This document shows, in pieces, positions 55,861 through 64,000 of a stretch of DNA of 64,000 nt (position 1 is the stretch's first letter; every line of letters starts with the position of its first letter). The notes beneath the pieces were generated by a model. That model worked only from the letters and a program-made list of their open reading frames with translations. It did no database searches and was not told where the DNA came from. This stretch comes from Actinomycetaceae bacterium. GTDB lineage: Bacteria > Actinomycetota > Actinomycetes > Actinomycetales > Actinomycetaceae. The translations under genes and the position numbers were made by a program. The stretch lies in the NCBI GenBank assembly GCA_030524055.1, contig JAUNHH010000004.1, forward strand, positions 1 to 64,000, in the 5' to 3' direction.

Positions 55861-57561
55861 ATGACGCGCCTAGTGAATACCCCGTCAGATTTCCCGAGTG
55901 AAGCTCTTCGCGGATTCGTTGCGGCAAATCGCCGTTATGTTAAACCGGTCCATGGAGGAGTAGTTCGCTCAACCGCAACCCCACAGGGCAAGGTTGCTGT
56001 GGTTTATGGTGGTGGCTCTGGCCACTACCCAGCATTTGCTGGGTGGGTTGGTCACGGTTTTGCCGATGGAGCTGTGTGTGGCAATATTTTCAGCTCACCC
56101 TCCGGAGGGCAGGCCTATTCTGTATTGAAGGCCGCTGAACGCGGAGCAGGGGTCCTTATTGGTTTTGGAAATTACGCTGGGGATGTTCTGCATTTCGGTC
56201 AGGCAATCGAACGTCTGCGCGCAGAAGGTATCGACGCTGACACTTTAGTGGTCACTGATGACATTGCTTCTGGCAGCGTCGAAGAAATAGAAAAACGACG
56301 CGGTATTGCTGGCGACTTCCCGATCTTCAAAATCACTGGAGCAGCCGCGGAAGCTGGCCTGAGCTTCGACGAGGTTAAACGAGTATTCGCTAAAGCAAAT
56401 GCCGCCACCCGCAGTTTTGGTGTGGCTTTTGCTGGCTGCACATTGCCGGGCGCCAAAGAACCACTGTTTACCGTTCCCGCCGGAAAAATGGGGATTGGCC
56501 TAGGGATTCACGGCGAACCTGGTGTGGATGAAGCAGACCTGGGCACGGCCAATGAAGTCGCAGACACCCTGGTTGAGGGTCTTTTAAAAGAACGCCCCGC
56601 CGATGGAAATAATCGCGTTGTGGCGATTATTAACGGCCTAGGCGCTACCAAATATGAAGAGCTTTTCGTGGTGACAGCGCGCGTTGAAGAAGCCCTTAAA
56701 GAGGCGGGTGTTGAATGTGCCGATATTGAATCTGGCGAATTTGTCACCTCCTTGGATATGGCTGGTATTTCACTCACTCTGGTCTGGGTGGATGATGAAT
56801 TACTCGACTATTGGAATGCTCCTTGTGATTCGCCGGCCTATCGGAAAGGATCCGTTGGTGAGGTAGCGCGTGACGATGCCGCAGTGAATCAAGAAGCCCT
56901 TGCTGTGGAGATTTCTGCAGTTGGTTCCCCTGAGTCTCAAGCGGTTGCTCGCACGGTCGCTGATGTGCTGGACGAGATTGCCCAGATGCTGGAGGGAGCC
57001 CAGGATGACCTGGGCAAACTCGATGCGGTCGCAGGCGACGGGGACCACGGCATTGGGATGGCCAATGGCGCACGTGCGGCTGCTAAGGCAGCCCGGGGGA
57101 TTGCCGACCAAGGTGGCGGCGCACAGACCCTACTGAATGCGGCCGGTAACGCCTGGTCTGATGGGGCAGGTGGAACCTCTGGAGCCCTCTGGGGAGCAAT
57201 GCTCACTGCTTTTGGATCGGTGCTCACTGATCAGGAGGCTGTGACGACAGAGACATTGCTTGAGGCTGCCACTGCTGCGGTTTCTGCGGTTCAGCGTTTG
57301 GGCGGGGCCCAGGTGGGGGATAAGACTCTGGTGGACGCCTTGGTACCTGCCCGAGAAGCATTTGCCAGTTCCTCAGGAGATTTGGGAACCCGGCTGCAGG
57401 CGGCTGCCCAGGCGGCAGATAAAGGGGCCGATTCAACGAAGGCGTTGAAAGCAAAGCTGGGTCGGGCGCGTCCTTTGGGAGAAAAATCCATTGGTACGCC
57501 GGACCCGGGTGCTGTCTCGCTGTCACTGGTGATCGACCTATTGGCAGGTAAAGCGAGGTAA
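55861..57561 (+). CDS. Dihydroxyacetone kinase, DhaK-DhaL fusion
   Basis: A 566-residue single-chain ATP-dependent kinase. The N-terminal DhaK domain (about 1-330) has GGGSGHYPAFAGWVG with the substrate-binding His; the C-terminal DhaL domain (about 355-566) has DAVAGDGDHGIGMANGA with the Mg-binding aspartates and SDGAGGTSGALWGAML. It phosphorylates dihydroxyacetone to the glycolytic ester. ATG 55861 follows GAGAGGAT. The linker (SAVGSPESQAVARTV) joins the two. Confidence 0.92.
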   Translation: MTRLVNTPSDFPSEALRGFVAANRRYVKPVHGGVVRSTATPQGKVAVVYGGGSGHYPAFAGWVGHGFADGAVCGNIFSSPSGGQAYSVLKAAERGAGVLIGFGNYAGDVLHFGQAIERLRAEGIDADTLVVTDDIASGSVEEIEKRRGIAGDFPIFKITGAAAEAGLSFDEVKRVFAKANAATRSFGVAFAGCTLPGAKEPLFTVPAGKMGIGLGIHGEPGVDEADLGTANEVADTLVEGLLKERPADGNNRVVAIINGLGATKYEELFVVTARVEEALKEAGVECADIESGEFVTSLDMAGISLTLVWVDDELLDYWNAPCDSPAYRKGSVGEVARDDAAVNQEALAVEISAVGSPESQAVARTVADVLDEIAQMLEGAQDDLGKLDAVAGDGDHGIGMANGARAAAKAARGIADQGGGAQTLLNAAGNAWSDGAGGTSGALWGAMLTAFGSVLTDQEAVTTETLLEAATAAVSAVQRLGGAQVGDKTLVDALVPAREAFASSSGDLGTRLQAAAQAADKGADSTKALKAKLGRARPLGEKSIGTPDPGAVSLSLVIDLLAGKAR

Positions 57562-57578
57562 AGGGGAGCGGAGAAGGG

Positions 57579-58295
57579 CTAGATTGCTGAGCGCGCCCCG
57601 AATACCGCGGTGCCAATTCGGATAATCGTGGCGCCCTCAGCAATCGCCCACTCCAGATCTCGGGACATACCCATTGACAGTTCCAGGGATTCCTCTGGCT
57701 GACCCAAGTGGGCAGCAGTCGCATTGCGGATGGTGCGTAAGCGCTCATAGGCCTTGCGCACTGCTCCTTCTTCGGGGGAGTTCAACCCAACCGTCATGAA
57801 TCCGCGGAAGTCAAGGTATGCAGATTCCGTAATCACATCAACGAGGGCGGGGCAGTCCTTTTCATGACATCCGGACTTTGCTTCCTCCCCAGAGACATTC
57901 ACTTGTACGAGGACGGGGAGCGGATTTTCTGTCTGGAGAATAGTCAGGCGCCGGTTGAGCCGGTGGATAAGGTCCACGCGGTCAATAGTGTCAATGCCAT
58001 CGACCCAGCGCAGTGCATGGTTCACCTTATTGCTTTGTAGTGGCCCAATAAGGTGGAGGCGAGCGCCAGGAATAGCGTGGATGGCCTCAGCAGTGGCGGC
58101 AGCTTCTTGAACGCGATTATGTCCCAGGAGGATAGGGAGGCCGCGATCAGCGAGGACGTGTGCGGCTTGAGCACATTCTGTGCTGGTCCGCGTTTTCACT
58201 GCCAATTGCAGGGCGACGCTGTCTGAACGGCCTGCAATTTCACAGGCTGCGCGGATTCGGTGGCAGGCCTGATCAATGCCATGAGCAATATCCAT
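57579..58295 (-). CDS. YggS/PLPBP-family pyridoxal phosphate homeostasis protein
   Basis: A 238-residue PLP-binding barrel, no known catalysis. The PLP lysine is in QLAVKTRT, followed by LGHNRVQEA where homologues usually read GENRVQE, then HLIGPLQSNK, LSMGMSRDLEWAIAEGATIIRIGTAVFG. I start at ATG 58295; upstream in-frame sequence is low-complexity and overlaps yccF. A GAGG lies only a few bases before. It holds two motif copies, at 57840 and 57906. Confidence 0.86.
   Translation of the reverse strand: MDIAHGIDQACHRIRAACEIAGRSDSVALQLAVKTRTSTECAQAAHVLADRGLPILLGHNRVQEAAATAEAIHAIPGARLHLIGPLQSNKVNHALRWVDGIDTIDRVDLIHRLNRRLTILQTENPLPVLVQVNVSGEEAKSGCHEKDCPALVDVITESAYLDFRGFMTVGLNSPEEGAVRKAYERLRTIRNATAAHLGQPEESLELSMGMSRDLEWAIAEGATIIRIGTAVFGARSAI
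57840..57852 (+). repeat. Dispersed motif copy inside the yggS-like gene
   Basis: AACGAGGGCGGGG, antisense to the gene, which reads Pro-Ala-Leu-Val-Asp. Confidence 0.72.
57906..57918 (+). repeat. Dispersed motif copy inside the yggS-like gene
   Basis: TACGAGGACGGGG, antisense to the gene, which reads Pro-Val-Leu-Val; only 66 bp from the previous copy. Confidence 0.72.
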
Positions 58296-58412
58296 ACCCT
58301 CAAGCCTAGGGCGAATCAGGGAAAAATCAGGGGTGGAGAGGCCATGTGAGGGTCGCGCCGCCATGTTGGCAATGTGACAATAGGGGTACTCCATTATGAA
58401 AGGACATCCCCG

Positions 58413-58802
58413 GTGCGGACTCTTCTGAATATTATCTGGGTAATTTTTGGCGGGTTTCCACTTTTCCTGGCGTATATTTTCTTCGGCCTGATCGCTATTA
58501 TCCCGATTATCACTATTCCTGCCGCAGTTGCATGCTTTAGGATTGCTGGCTACGTGATTTGGCCTTTTGGCCGCAGGGTCGTTGAACGGCCTGATGCTGG
58601 CGCATTTTCTGCACTGTCTAATGTGATCTGGTTTATTGTTGCAGGACTGTGGCTTGCTATTAGTCATGTTGTGACGGCAGTCGCAATGGCAATCACCATT
58701 ATTGGAATTCCTTTGGCGATTGCCAATCTCAAGTTAATTCCCGTCACCTGTTTCCCCTTCGGGAAATATATTGTGGAAGACCGCTCGGGGGCGATTATCT
58801 AA
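58413..58802 (+). CDS. YccF-domain membrane protein
   Basis: A 129-residue protein with two YccF repeats, each a helix pair (TLLNIIWVIFGGFPLFLAYIFFGLI and NVIWFIVAGLWLAISHVVTAVAM) ending in the conserved PFGRRVV and PFGKYIV. I start at GTG 58413 with AAAGGA upstream instead of ATG 58374, which overlaps the opposite gene's upstream region. Function unknown. It faces the helicase gene with 23 bp between stops. Confidence 0.85.
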   Translation: MRTLLNIIWVIFGGFPLFLAYIFFGLIAIIPIITIPAAVACFRIAGYVIWPFGRRVVERPDAGAFSALSNVIWFIVAGLWLAISHVVTAVAMAITIIGIPLAIANLKLIPVTCFPFGKYIVEDRSGAII

Positions 58803-58825
58803 ATATGTCCTGCGGGGTCAGGCAT

Positions 58826-61528
58826 TTACCATACGCCAACATCAATGACCTCAAGGTGAAGAGCATCAGCTTTATCGGCGGCTTCAGTGTCAATGACAGC
58901 AATAATGCGCCAATCGCCGTCCCCATTAGGGTCGCTGAGAGTTTGGGTTGCTAGCCATAAATGCTCTGAACGCTGTGCGTCTTCAGCAGGATATCCTGCG
59001 GCAATGAGGTCCTCAGGGGTGGGATGTTCATTCAGTGTGCATAGGGCGCTGGAGCGTGCCTGTTGATCAATACCAATCCAGTCATGCTCGGCCCAATAGC
59101 GGCCCAGCACCTCATCCCACCGGTCAGCATCCCACCCTGATTCTGCGTCAAGGGCTCCAAGAGCATCAATATCATCACGGGAAGCGAGTTCAACACGGCG
59201 GAAGAGGGCAGCGCGAATAGCTGTGCGGAAAGCATGTCGATTGGCGGAAAAAGCGATGCTCCCGTCCTCGCGCGCACCAAATGCACGTTCTTCCCCGCTA
59301 CTTGCCCTACCTTCTGCCTCGTCCAAGGAGGTGCGACCAGCGGCTAAAGCCTCCCATTCATCCAAAAGTGAGGAGTCAACGGCGCGAATCAGATCCCCAC
59401 ACCACTGGATAATCGACTCAATTTCTTCTGTCATGAGCTCATCGGGAATCAATTGACGCAAGGCGCGATAGGCGTCTGTGAGATAGCGAAGAATAACGCC
59501 TTCGGAACGCCCCACGTCATATCGGGAAATCAGGGAGGAAAAAGTCATTGCATTTTCGACCATTTCCCGCAAGACTGATTTTGGTGAGATCTCTAAATCC
59601 CCCACCCATGGATTTGTTTGGCAGTAGAGCGTAAAAGCTCCTTCGAGAAGGTCAGCAAGGGGCTGTGGCCACGTGACATTTTCGAGGGCGGTCATTCTCT
59701 GGTCATAATCCATCCCCTGAGCTTTCATTGCTGCGACAGCATCAGCACGGGCAATTCTTTGCTGCGCAAAAAGAAGGGGCCGCGGGTCCTCTAAAACAGA
59801 CTCGATAACCGATACCGCATCAAGAGCAAAAGAAGGATCCGCCGGATCAAGGAGTTCCAGTGCCGCTAAAGCAAAAGGGGAGAGAGGCTGATTTAAGGCA
59901 AAGTCATCGGGAAGGTCACGCATAAGGCGCAGCCGTGGAACGCCTTCTTCTTTTGCGCGCGCTGAAGAAATATGGTCGATGACTTCAGAGGTGCGTAAAG
60001 AGGCAATAATCTCGCCGAGGCGCCGCAAATGCGGATTTGATTCGCGCAGGGGATCATCATTGCCGAGCGCTAAATCAACAAGGTGTTCGCCCGGATCACG
60101 TAATGGCATAGAGGAGTCACCTGCGTGAGCTCCTGCTAAAACATTAAGGACGAGGGCGTGGGAAATATGGAAACGTGATTGCAATTGCTCAGGCGGGGCT
60201 GACACAAGGCGATCAAAAGTACCACGGGTCCAGGAAATCTGACCTGCCGGCCCCGATGATGTCTTTTTTGACGCCTTTTTCTTTGCGCGTTTCGCTTCGC
60301 GAGCATCACGGGCAGCTTCTTGAGCGGCTGTGAGGCGTGCTTTTTCCCGTGCGGCCTCGACCTCGTGAATGGGGGCAAGAACACGCACAAAACCGACGGT
60401 ATCGAATCCAGCCCTGCCGGCTCTACCCGCAATCTGGTGGAATTCGCGTGCCGATAAATGACGCATTTTATTGCCGTCGAATTTGACTAATGAGGTGACA
60501 AGAACAGTACGGATAGGAACGTTAATTCCCACCCCTAAAGTGTCCGTTCCACAAATGACGGCAAGGAGGCCACTTTGGGTCAGTCTTTCGACGAGGCGTC
60601 GATATCTGGGGAGCATTCCCGCGTGGTGGACGCCGACCCCACGTAATAGCAGGGTTTTTAATGTCTGGCCAAAGCCTTTCCCAAAGGAAAAGCCGCTGAC
60701 AGCGATTTTGAGTTTCTCTGACTGCTCTTTTGTCAGCAATTTCGTGTGCTCAAAAGACTTCGCCGTGTCCAGGGCGTCTTTTTGGGCGAAATGGACAATA
60801 TAAATAGGCCAGCGGCCTTCACTAATCAGTCGCTCAGTTGTGGCCGCTAAGTCATCGACGACATACTCAAACTCTAAAGGCACAGGACGCTCGGCATTGT
60901 CCACGAGAGCCACATCTTTGCCAGTGCGTTCTTTCCACGCGTGATGGAAACGAGAGGTATCACCTAAAGTTGCTGATAGGGCAATAAATTGTGGGTGGGT
61001 AAGTTCTAATAACGGCACCTGCCATGCCCAGCCGCGCTGTGGATCTCCATAAAAATGGAACTCGTCCATAATCACCATATCGGTGTCGAGATTTGGGCCC
61101 TCCCTTAACGACTGATTCGCCAGGATTTCTGCGGTGCAACAAATAATTGGCGCGTCGCCATTTAACGACACATCACCGGTGACCATACCAACATTGGAGG
61201 CGCCAAATAGATCAACCAGCTCAAAGAATTTCTCTGAGACAAGAGCTTTTAGTGGCGCCGTATAGTAACTGCGTCCCCCATGGGCCATTGAGACAAAATG
61301 TGCCGCTAAAGCAATCATTGATTTTCCAGAGCCCGTAGGAGTTGCTGCAATGACATGATTGCCAGAGAGAATCTCTAAAAGTGCTTCCTCCTGATGGGGA
61401 TAAAGCGGACGCCCGGTGGAATCTGCCCACGCGGTAAAAGCCTCATATAGTGCATCGTCATTATGTGACTGGCCCGCATCGTCGAGGCGGTCGAGAAGGG
61501 CATTGAGGGCGTGGGCAGTGCGGCTCAT
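58826..61528 (-). CDS. SKI2-like DEAD/DEAH helicase with DUF3516
   Basis: A 900-residue superfamily 2 helicase. Walker A is ATPTGSGKSM, Walker B VIMDEFHFYGD (DEFH), motif III SATLGD, motif VI QIAGRAGRAGFD. The C-terminal half is the actinobacterial DUF3516 region. A lysine-rich insert (AKRAKKKASKKTSSG) lies at about 445-460. The start ATG 61528 has GGAGG directly adjacent, unusually close; an ATG at 61609 lacks a ribosome site. Probably an RNA helicase; targets unknown. Confidence 0.87.
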   Translation of the reverse strand: MSRTAHALNALLDRLDDAGQSHNDDALYEAFTAWADSTGRPLYPHQEEALLEILSGNHVIAATPTGSGKSMIALAAHFVSMAHGGRSYYTAPLKALVSEKFFELVDLFGASNVGMVTGDVSLNGDAPIICCTAEILANQSLREGPNLDTDMVIMDEFHFYGDPQRGWAWQVPLLELTHPQFIALSATLGDTSRFHHAWKERTGKDVALVDNAERPVPLEFEYVVDDLAATTERLISEGRWPIYIVHFAQKDALDTAKSFEHTKLLTKEQSEKLKIAVSGFSFGKGFGQTLKTLLLRGVGVHHAGMLPRYRRLVERLTQSGLLAVICGTDTLGVGINVPIRTVLVTSLVKFDGNKMRHLSAREFHQIAGRAGRAGFDTVGFVRVLAPIHEVEAAREKARLTAAQEAARDAREAKRAKKKASKKTSSGPAGQISWTRGTFDRLVSAPPEQLQSRFHISHALVLNVLAGAHAGDSSMPLRDPGEHLVDLALGNDDPLRESNPHLRRLGEIIASLRTSEVIDHISSARAKEEGVPRLRLMRDLPDDFALNQPLSPFALAALELLDPADPSFALDAVSVIESVLEDPRPLLFAQQRIARADAVAAMKAQGMDYDQRMTALENVTWPQPLADLLEGAFTLYCQTNPWVGDLEISPKSVLREMVENAMTFSSLISRYDVGRSEGVILRYLTDAYRALRQLIPDELMTEEIESIIQWCGDLIRAVDSSLLDEWEALAAGRTSLDEAEGRASSGEERAFGAREDGSIAFSANRHAFRTAIRAALFRRVELASRDDIDALGALDAESGWDADRWDEVLGRYWAEHDWIGIDQQARSSALCTLNEHPTPEDLIAAGYPAEDAQRSEHLWLATQTLSDPNGDGDWRIIAVIDTEAADKADALHLEVIDVGVW

Positions 61529-61704
61529 ACCTCCATTGTGCCTGCCAAAGTCGGACAAGCTAAAACACTGTGCTGTCGCGTCGCTAGTGATTGTGGGTGT
61601 TGGGTTCATAGTGCGAAACGTTCACGCTGGGTTGTCGTGTGCTGTGGCAGCATCAATAGGCCACATGAGTGCCTCACCCATCACAGTAGAGTCGGAGGAA
61701 CGCC

Positions 61705-63195
61705 GTGCTAGTCATGGAAGATATGCCGCAAGAGATGACTTTGGCTGATCATGTCAAAGTTGTTGCTGATACCATCACCATTTCAATGACCCTCTGGGTG
61801 CTGGTTGGGGTCGGTATTTACCTCACTATTGCTTCCCGCGGCCTACAAATACGGCATTTCGGCTCAATGATTCGGATGGCCACATCATCGCGTCAAGGAG
61901 CCCAGGGAGGAATTTCTTCCTTCCAGGCCTTTACGATTTCCCTCGCGGCCAGGGTCGGGGTAGGCAATGTTTTTGGTGTGGCTGCGGCACTATTGATGGG
62001 TGGACCCGGAGCGATTTTCTGGATGTGGATTGTGGCCGGTGTCGGTATGGCCACCGCATTCTTTGAGGCAACACTCGCCCAGATCTTCAAGGTCAAAGCC
62101 GAGGACGGGACCTTCCGGGGTGGGCCCGCCTACTACATTTGGCTGGGCATGAAAAATAAGACCTTGGCTATGGTTTTTGCGGTGATCACTGTCGCCACAT
62201 GCGCATTTGCTATTACCTCGGTACAGTCAAATGCGATTGCGGGCACCCTTCTTTCTGCAGTGTCACAACCTGGCCCAGGGGAGGGCGTCTTCTTTTCTCC
62301 CTTCCAATTGACGATTGCCGCACTTCTTTTTGTCTTCTCCTCAATGGTGATTTTCGGTGGAATCCGCACCGTTGCCCGCGTTACCGAGTGGATGGCGCCC
62401 ATTATGGCGTTGATCTACGTCATTTTAGTGGCCGTTATTGTCGTAATGAATATTGGCGAATTTGGCGCGGTGCTGAGTCAGATCTTTACCACTGCCTTCG
62501 ATGCGCGTCCCTTAGCTGGGGGAGTTGCGGGCGGTATTCTCGCCGCGATTATTAATGGCACTCAGCGTGGACTTTTCTCTAATGAAGCGGGGCAGGGTAC
62601 TGCCCCCAATGCTGCAGCAACAGCAACAGTGGCCCATCCGGTGAGTCAGGGACTAATCCAATCTCTGGGTGTCTTTATTGACACGATTATTGTCTGCACC
62701 GCCACTGCCTTTGTCATTCTTATTGCTGGTGAAAGCATATGGGCAGTTCCAGGAGTGAATCCGGCAAATCTGACGACATTAGCTGTGGCTTCTCAACTTG
62801 GTCAGTGGACTATTTTGCCAATGGCTGTCCTGATTTTCGTTCTGGCCTATTCGTCAATTATTGCGGCCTACGTCTATTCCGAAACGAATATGACCTTTGT
62901 GACGCAGGCGCCGTGGGCCAAAATCCTCGTCCGATCAGTTTCGGTAGCTTCGGTTGTTCTTGGTGCCTTAGTTCCGCTGGATTTAGTGTGGAATGCCGTC
63001 GATATTGCCATGGCTGTGATGACGGTAACGAATTTACTTGCTCTGATTTGGCTGGCCCGTTGGGGCTTGGGCGCGCTGCGAGATTGGGAAGCGCAACGTC
63101 GCAGCGGAGTAACTGAGCCAATTTTTAACGGGAGGGAGAATCCGCATCTTCCTGCAGACGTGCCTACCGAAACGTGGAATGGTCACAGCGCCTAA
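61705..63195 (+). CDS. AGCS-family alanine/glycine:cation symporter
   Basis: A 496-residue sodium-coupled amino-acid transporter with about 11 helices. Signature blocks are GGPAYYIWLGMKNK, the AGCS motif NGTQRGLFSNEAGQGTAPNAAATATVAHPVSQG and VFIDTIIVCTATAFVIL. It starts at GTG 61705 with GGAGGA 7 nt upstream. It is divergent from the helicase, and an 8-bp hairpin follows at 63211. Confidence 0.92.
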   Translation: MLVMEDMPQEMTLADHVKVVADTITISMTLWVLVGVGIYLTIASRGLQIRHFGSMIRMATSSRQGAQGGISSFQAFTISLAARVGVGNVFGVAAALLMGGPGAIFWMWIVAGVGMATAFFEATLAQIFKVKAEDGTFRGGPAYYIWLGMKNKTLAMVFAVITVATCAFAITSVQSNAIAGTLLSAVSQPGPGEGVFFSPFQLTIAALLFVFSSMVIFGGIRTVARVTEWMAPIMALIYVILVAVIVVMNIGEFGAVLSQIFTTAFDARPLAGGVAGGILAAIINGTQRGLFSNEAGQGTAPNAAATATVAHPVSQGLIQSLGVFIDTIIVCTATAFVILIAGESIWAVPGVNPANLTTLAVASQLGQWTILPMAVLIFVLAYSSIIAAYVYSETNMTFVTQAPWAKILVRSVSVASVVLGALVPLDLVWNAVDIAMAVMTVTNLLALIWLARWGLGALRDWEAQRRSGVTEPIFNGRENPHLPADVPTETWNGHSA

Positions 63196-63210
63196 CGTAA
63201 CCCGCTAAAC

Positions 63211-63237
63211 TGACCAGCTGTGAAGAATTGCTGGTCA
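63211..63237 (+). other. Hairpin overlapping the candidate start of the last gene
   Basis: TGACCAGC/GCTGGTCA, perfect 8-bp stem with an 11-nt loop that contains the GTG at 63220. There is no U-run, so it may block translation there or show that the true start is further downstream. A second palindrome GCCACT...AGTGGC lies at 63255-63285. Confidence 0.55.
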
Positions 63238-64000
63238 GGGATATTTCCGCAGGTGCCACTGCCCTCTTGGCGAGGGCGAGTGGCAGCCGTGGTCTTGGGA
63301 AATGTTTTCTCACTTGCGTGGACGCTCGGTCGGCGCTTCGATGCTCATGAAGCATGGATGCTTGTCGGGCGAAGTAATGTGGCACTATTTCTCCTCGAAT
63401 ATGCGGTAATGGCTGCCGTATTTATTCCTCTCACCCTGTTCTTTTATCGACTGGTCGAAAAGCGGTGGTCGCAACGTTGCCGCAGCCAAAAATATCGTGA
63501 AGCATCGGCAGAAACCTCGCCTGCCAGCACATTCTTTTCCTCATGGCGGCGTATCGCACTTTTTCTAGGTAGTGCCTGGTTACCTTGGTGGCTTTTCCTT
63601 ATGCCCGGACAAATCACCATGGATTCAGCAACTCAGATCCGACAGGCTCTCGGTCTTCTGCCATATACCGATCACCATCCCATTGCGATGACAGCACTAA
63701 TGGGCCTGATTATTGCTCCGCTGCGTGCCCTGACCGGATCTACCAATTTCGCATTAGCGATGTGGACGCTACTGCAACTTGCCGTATTAGCTGTCATCTT
63801 CGCTCGAATGTTGATCCACCTTCACGCTAATCGCACCCCGCTGTGGGTTTTGCAGACCACTATTGCCTTTTTGGTTCTTCATCCGATGATCGGCTGGTAT
63901 TCAGTGACTGTGTGGAAAGATGTGTGGCTGGGTGCTCTACTCGCACTCTTATCTGCCGTCATTGTGCGCATTTTGACCACCCTTTACGCGGGAGAAAAGA
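63220..64000 (+). CDS. Partial polytopic membrane protein, DUF6020-like
   Basis: An open frame of 260 codons running off the window. At least six membrane helices are seen, for example VALFLLEYAVMAAVFIPLTL, LFLGSAWLPWWLFLMP and FALAMWTLLQLAVLAVIFA. The blocks QITMDSATQIRQALG, YTDHHPIAMTAL and WYSVTVWKDVWLG resemble DUF6020, a glycosyltransferase-C-like membrane family. The start is uncertain: GTG 63220 lies in a hairpin loop without a ribosome site, and GTG 63251 is an alternative. Confidence 0.65.
   Translation, partial: MKNCWSGIFPQVPLPSWRGRVAAVVLGNVFSLAWTLGRRFDAHEAWMLVGRSNVALFLLEYAVMAAVFIPLTLFFYRLVEKRWSQRCRSQKYREASAETSPASTFFSSWRRIALFLGSAWLPWWLFLMPGQITMDSATQIRQALGLLPYTDHHPIAMTALMGLIIAPLRALTGSTNFALAMWTLLQLAVLAVIFARMLIHLHANRTPLWVLQTTIAFLVLHPMIGWYSVTVWKDVWLGALLALLSAVIVRILTTLYAGEK

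Noticed and set aside
58296-58667. 124-residue N-terminal extension of the YggS-like protein
   Set aside because: Low-complexity polar sequence antisense to the yccF coding region; family proteins begin near residue 125 of this frame.

Overview
The window looks like chromosomal DNA of a moderately G+C-rich actinobacterium, most likely one of the Actinomycetaceae or a close relative; the genus is not resolved. The evidence is gene order. HAD phosphatase, a 55-codon ORF, tlyA, nadK, recN, steA, steB and a Nudix gene repeat the mycobacterial Rv1691-Rv1700 neighbourhood. A sufR-B-D-C-S-U-T operon, a DUF3516 SKI2-like helicase and DUF4191 and DUF4282 membrane proteins also fit. Almost all of the sequence is core metabolism. 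I see no phage, insertion sequence, CRISPR array, tRNA or rRNA.

Layout. 1-576: gene-free, with a decayed 124-bp tandem array of hairpins and the gdhA terminator. 577-1827: glutamate dehydrogenase (-). 2172-11381: tightly overlapping cluster from the RGG-HAD fusion to the Nudix gene. 11523-17925: SUF iron-sulfur operon. 18049-20959 (-): queuosine precursor transporter, tgt and a zinc peptidase. 21094-22704: ABC-F ATPase. 22773-25512 (-): amino-acid ABC importer. 25657-32983: DUF4191 protein, pseudokinase, E2 acyltransferase and lipoamide dehydrogenase, trmL, a PEBP-like protein and an orphan gene. 33102-34709: AspT-type transporter. 34849-41971: attenuator-controlled ilvBNC, then leuB and ilvE. 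42080-45492: heterodimeric exporter-fold ABC pair behind a DtxR/IdeR-like box. 45670-53367: core-MetE protein, DedA, ilvD-cimA and a GH3 glycosidase. 53519-64000: lipoate ligase, a zinc dehydrogenase, dihydroxyacetone kinase, PLP-homeostasis protein, YccF, helicase, alanine/Na+ symporter and a membrane protein cut by the window end.

The genes form a coherent core. ilvBNC, ilvD, ilvE, leuB and cimA supply branched-chain amino acids, with isoleucine made from pyruvate through citramalate. IlvD and other enzymes need the Fe-S clusters built by SUF. The E2 and Lpd proteins need lipoate, which the ligase at 53.5 kb could attach.

The most notable signal is not a gene. An 11-bp core, CGAGGRCGGGG (fuller form ATTGACGAGGRCGGGG), occurs exactly 27 times by my reading, on both strands, inside and between genes, with several one-mismatch copies. 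Five times it forms an inverted pair, each time between two convergent genes, as a probable two-way terminator. Inside genes it mostly falls in one reading frame. This is how DNA uptake sequences behave in Neisseriaceae and Pasteurellaceae. I know of no such system described in Actinobacteria, so a new uptake-sequence-like system is the leading hypothesis.
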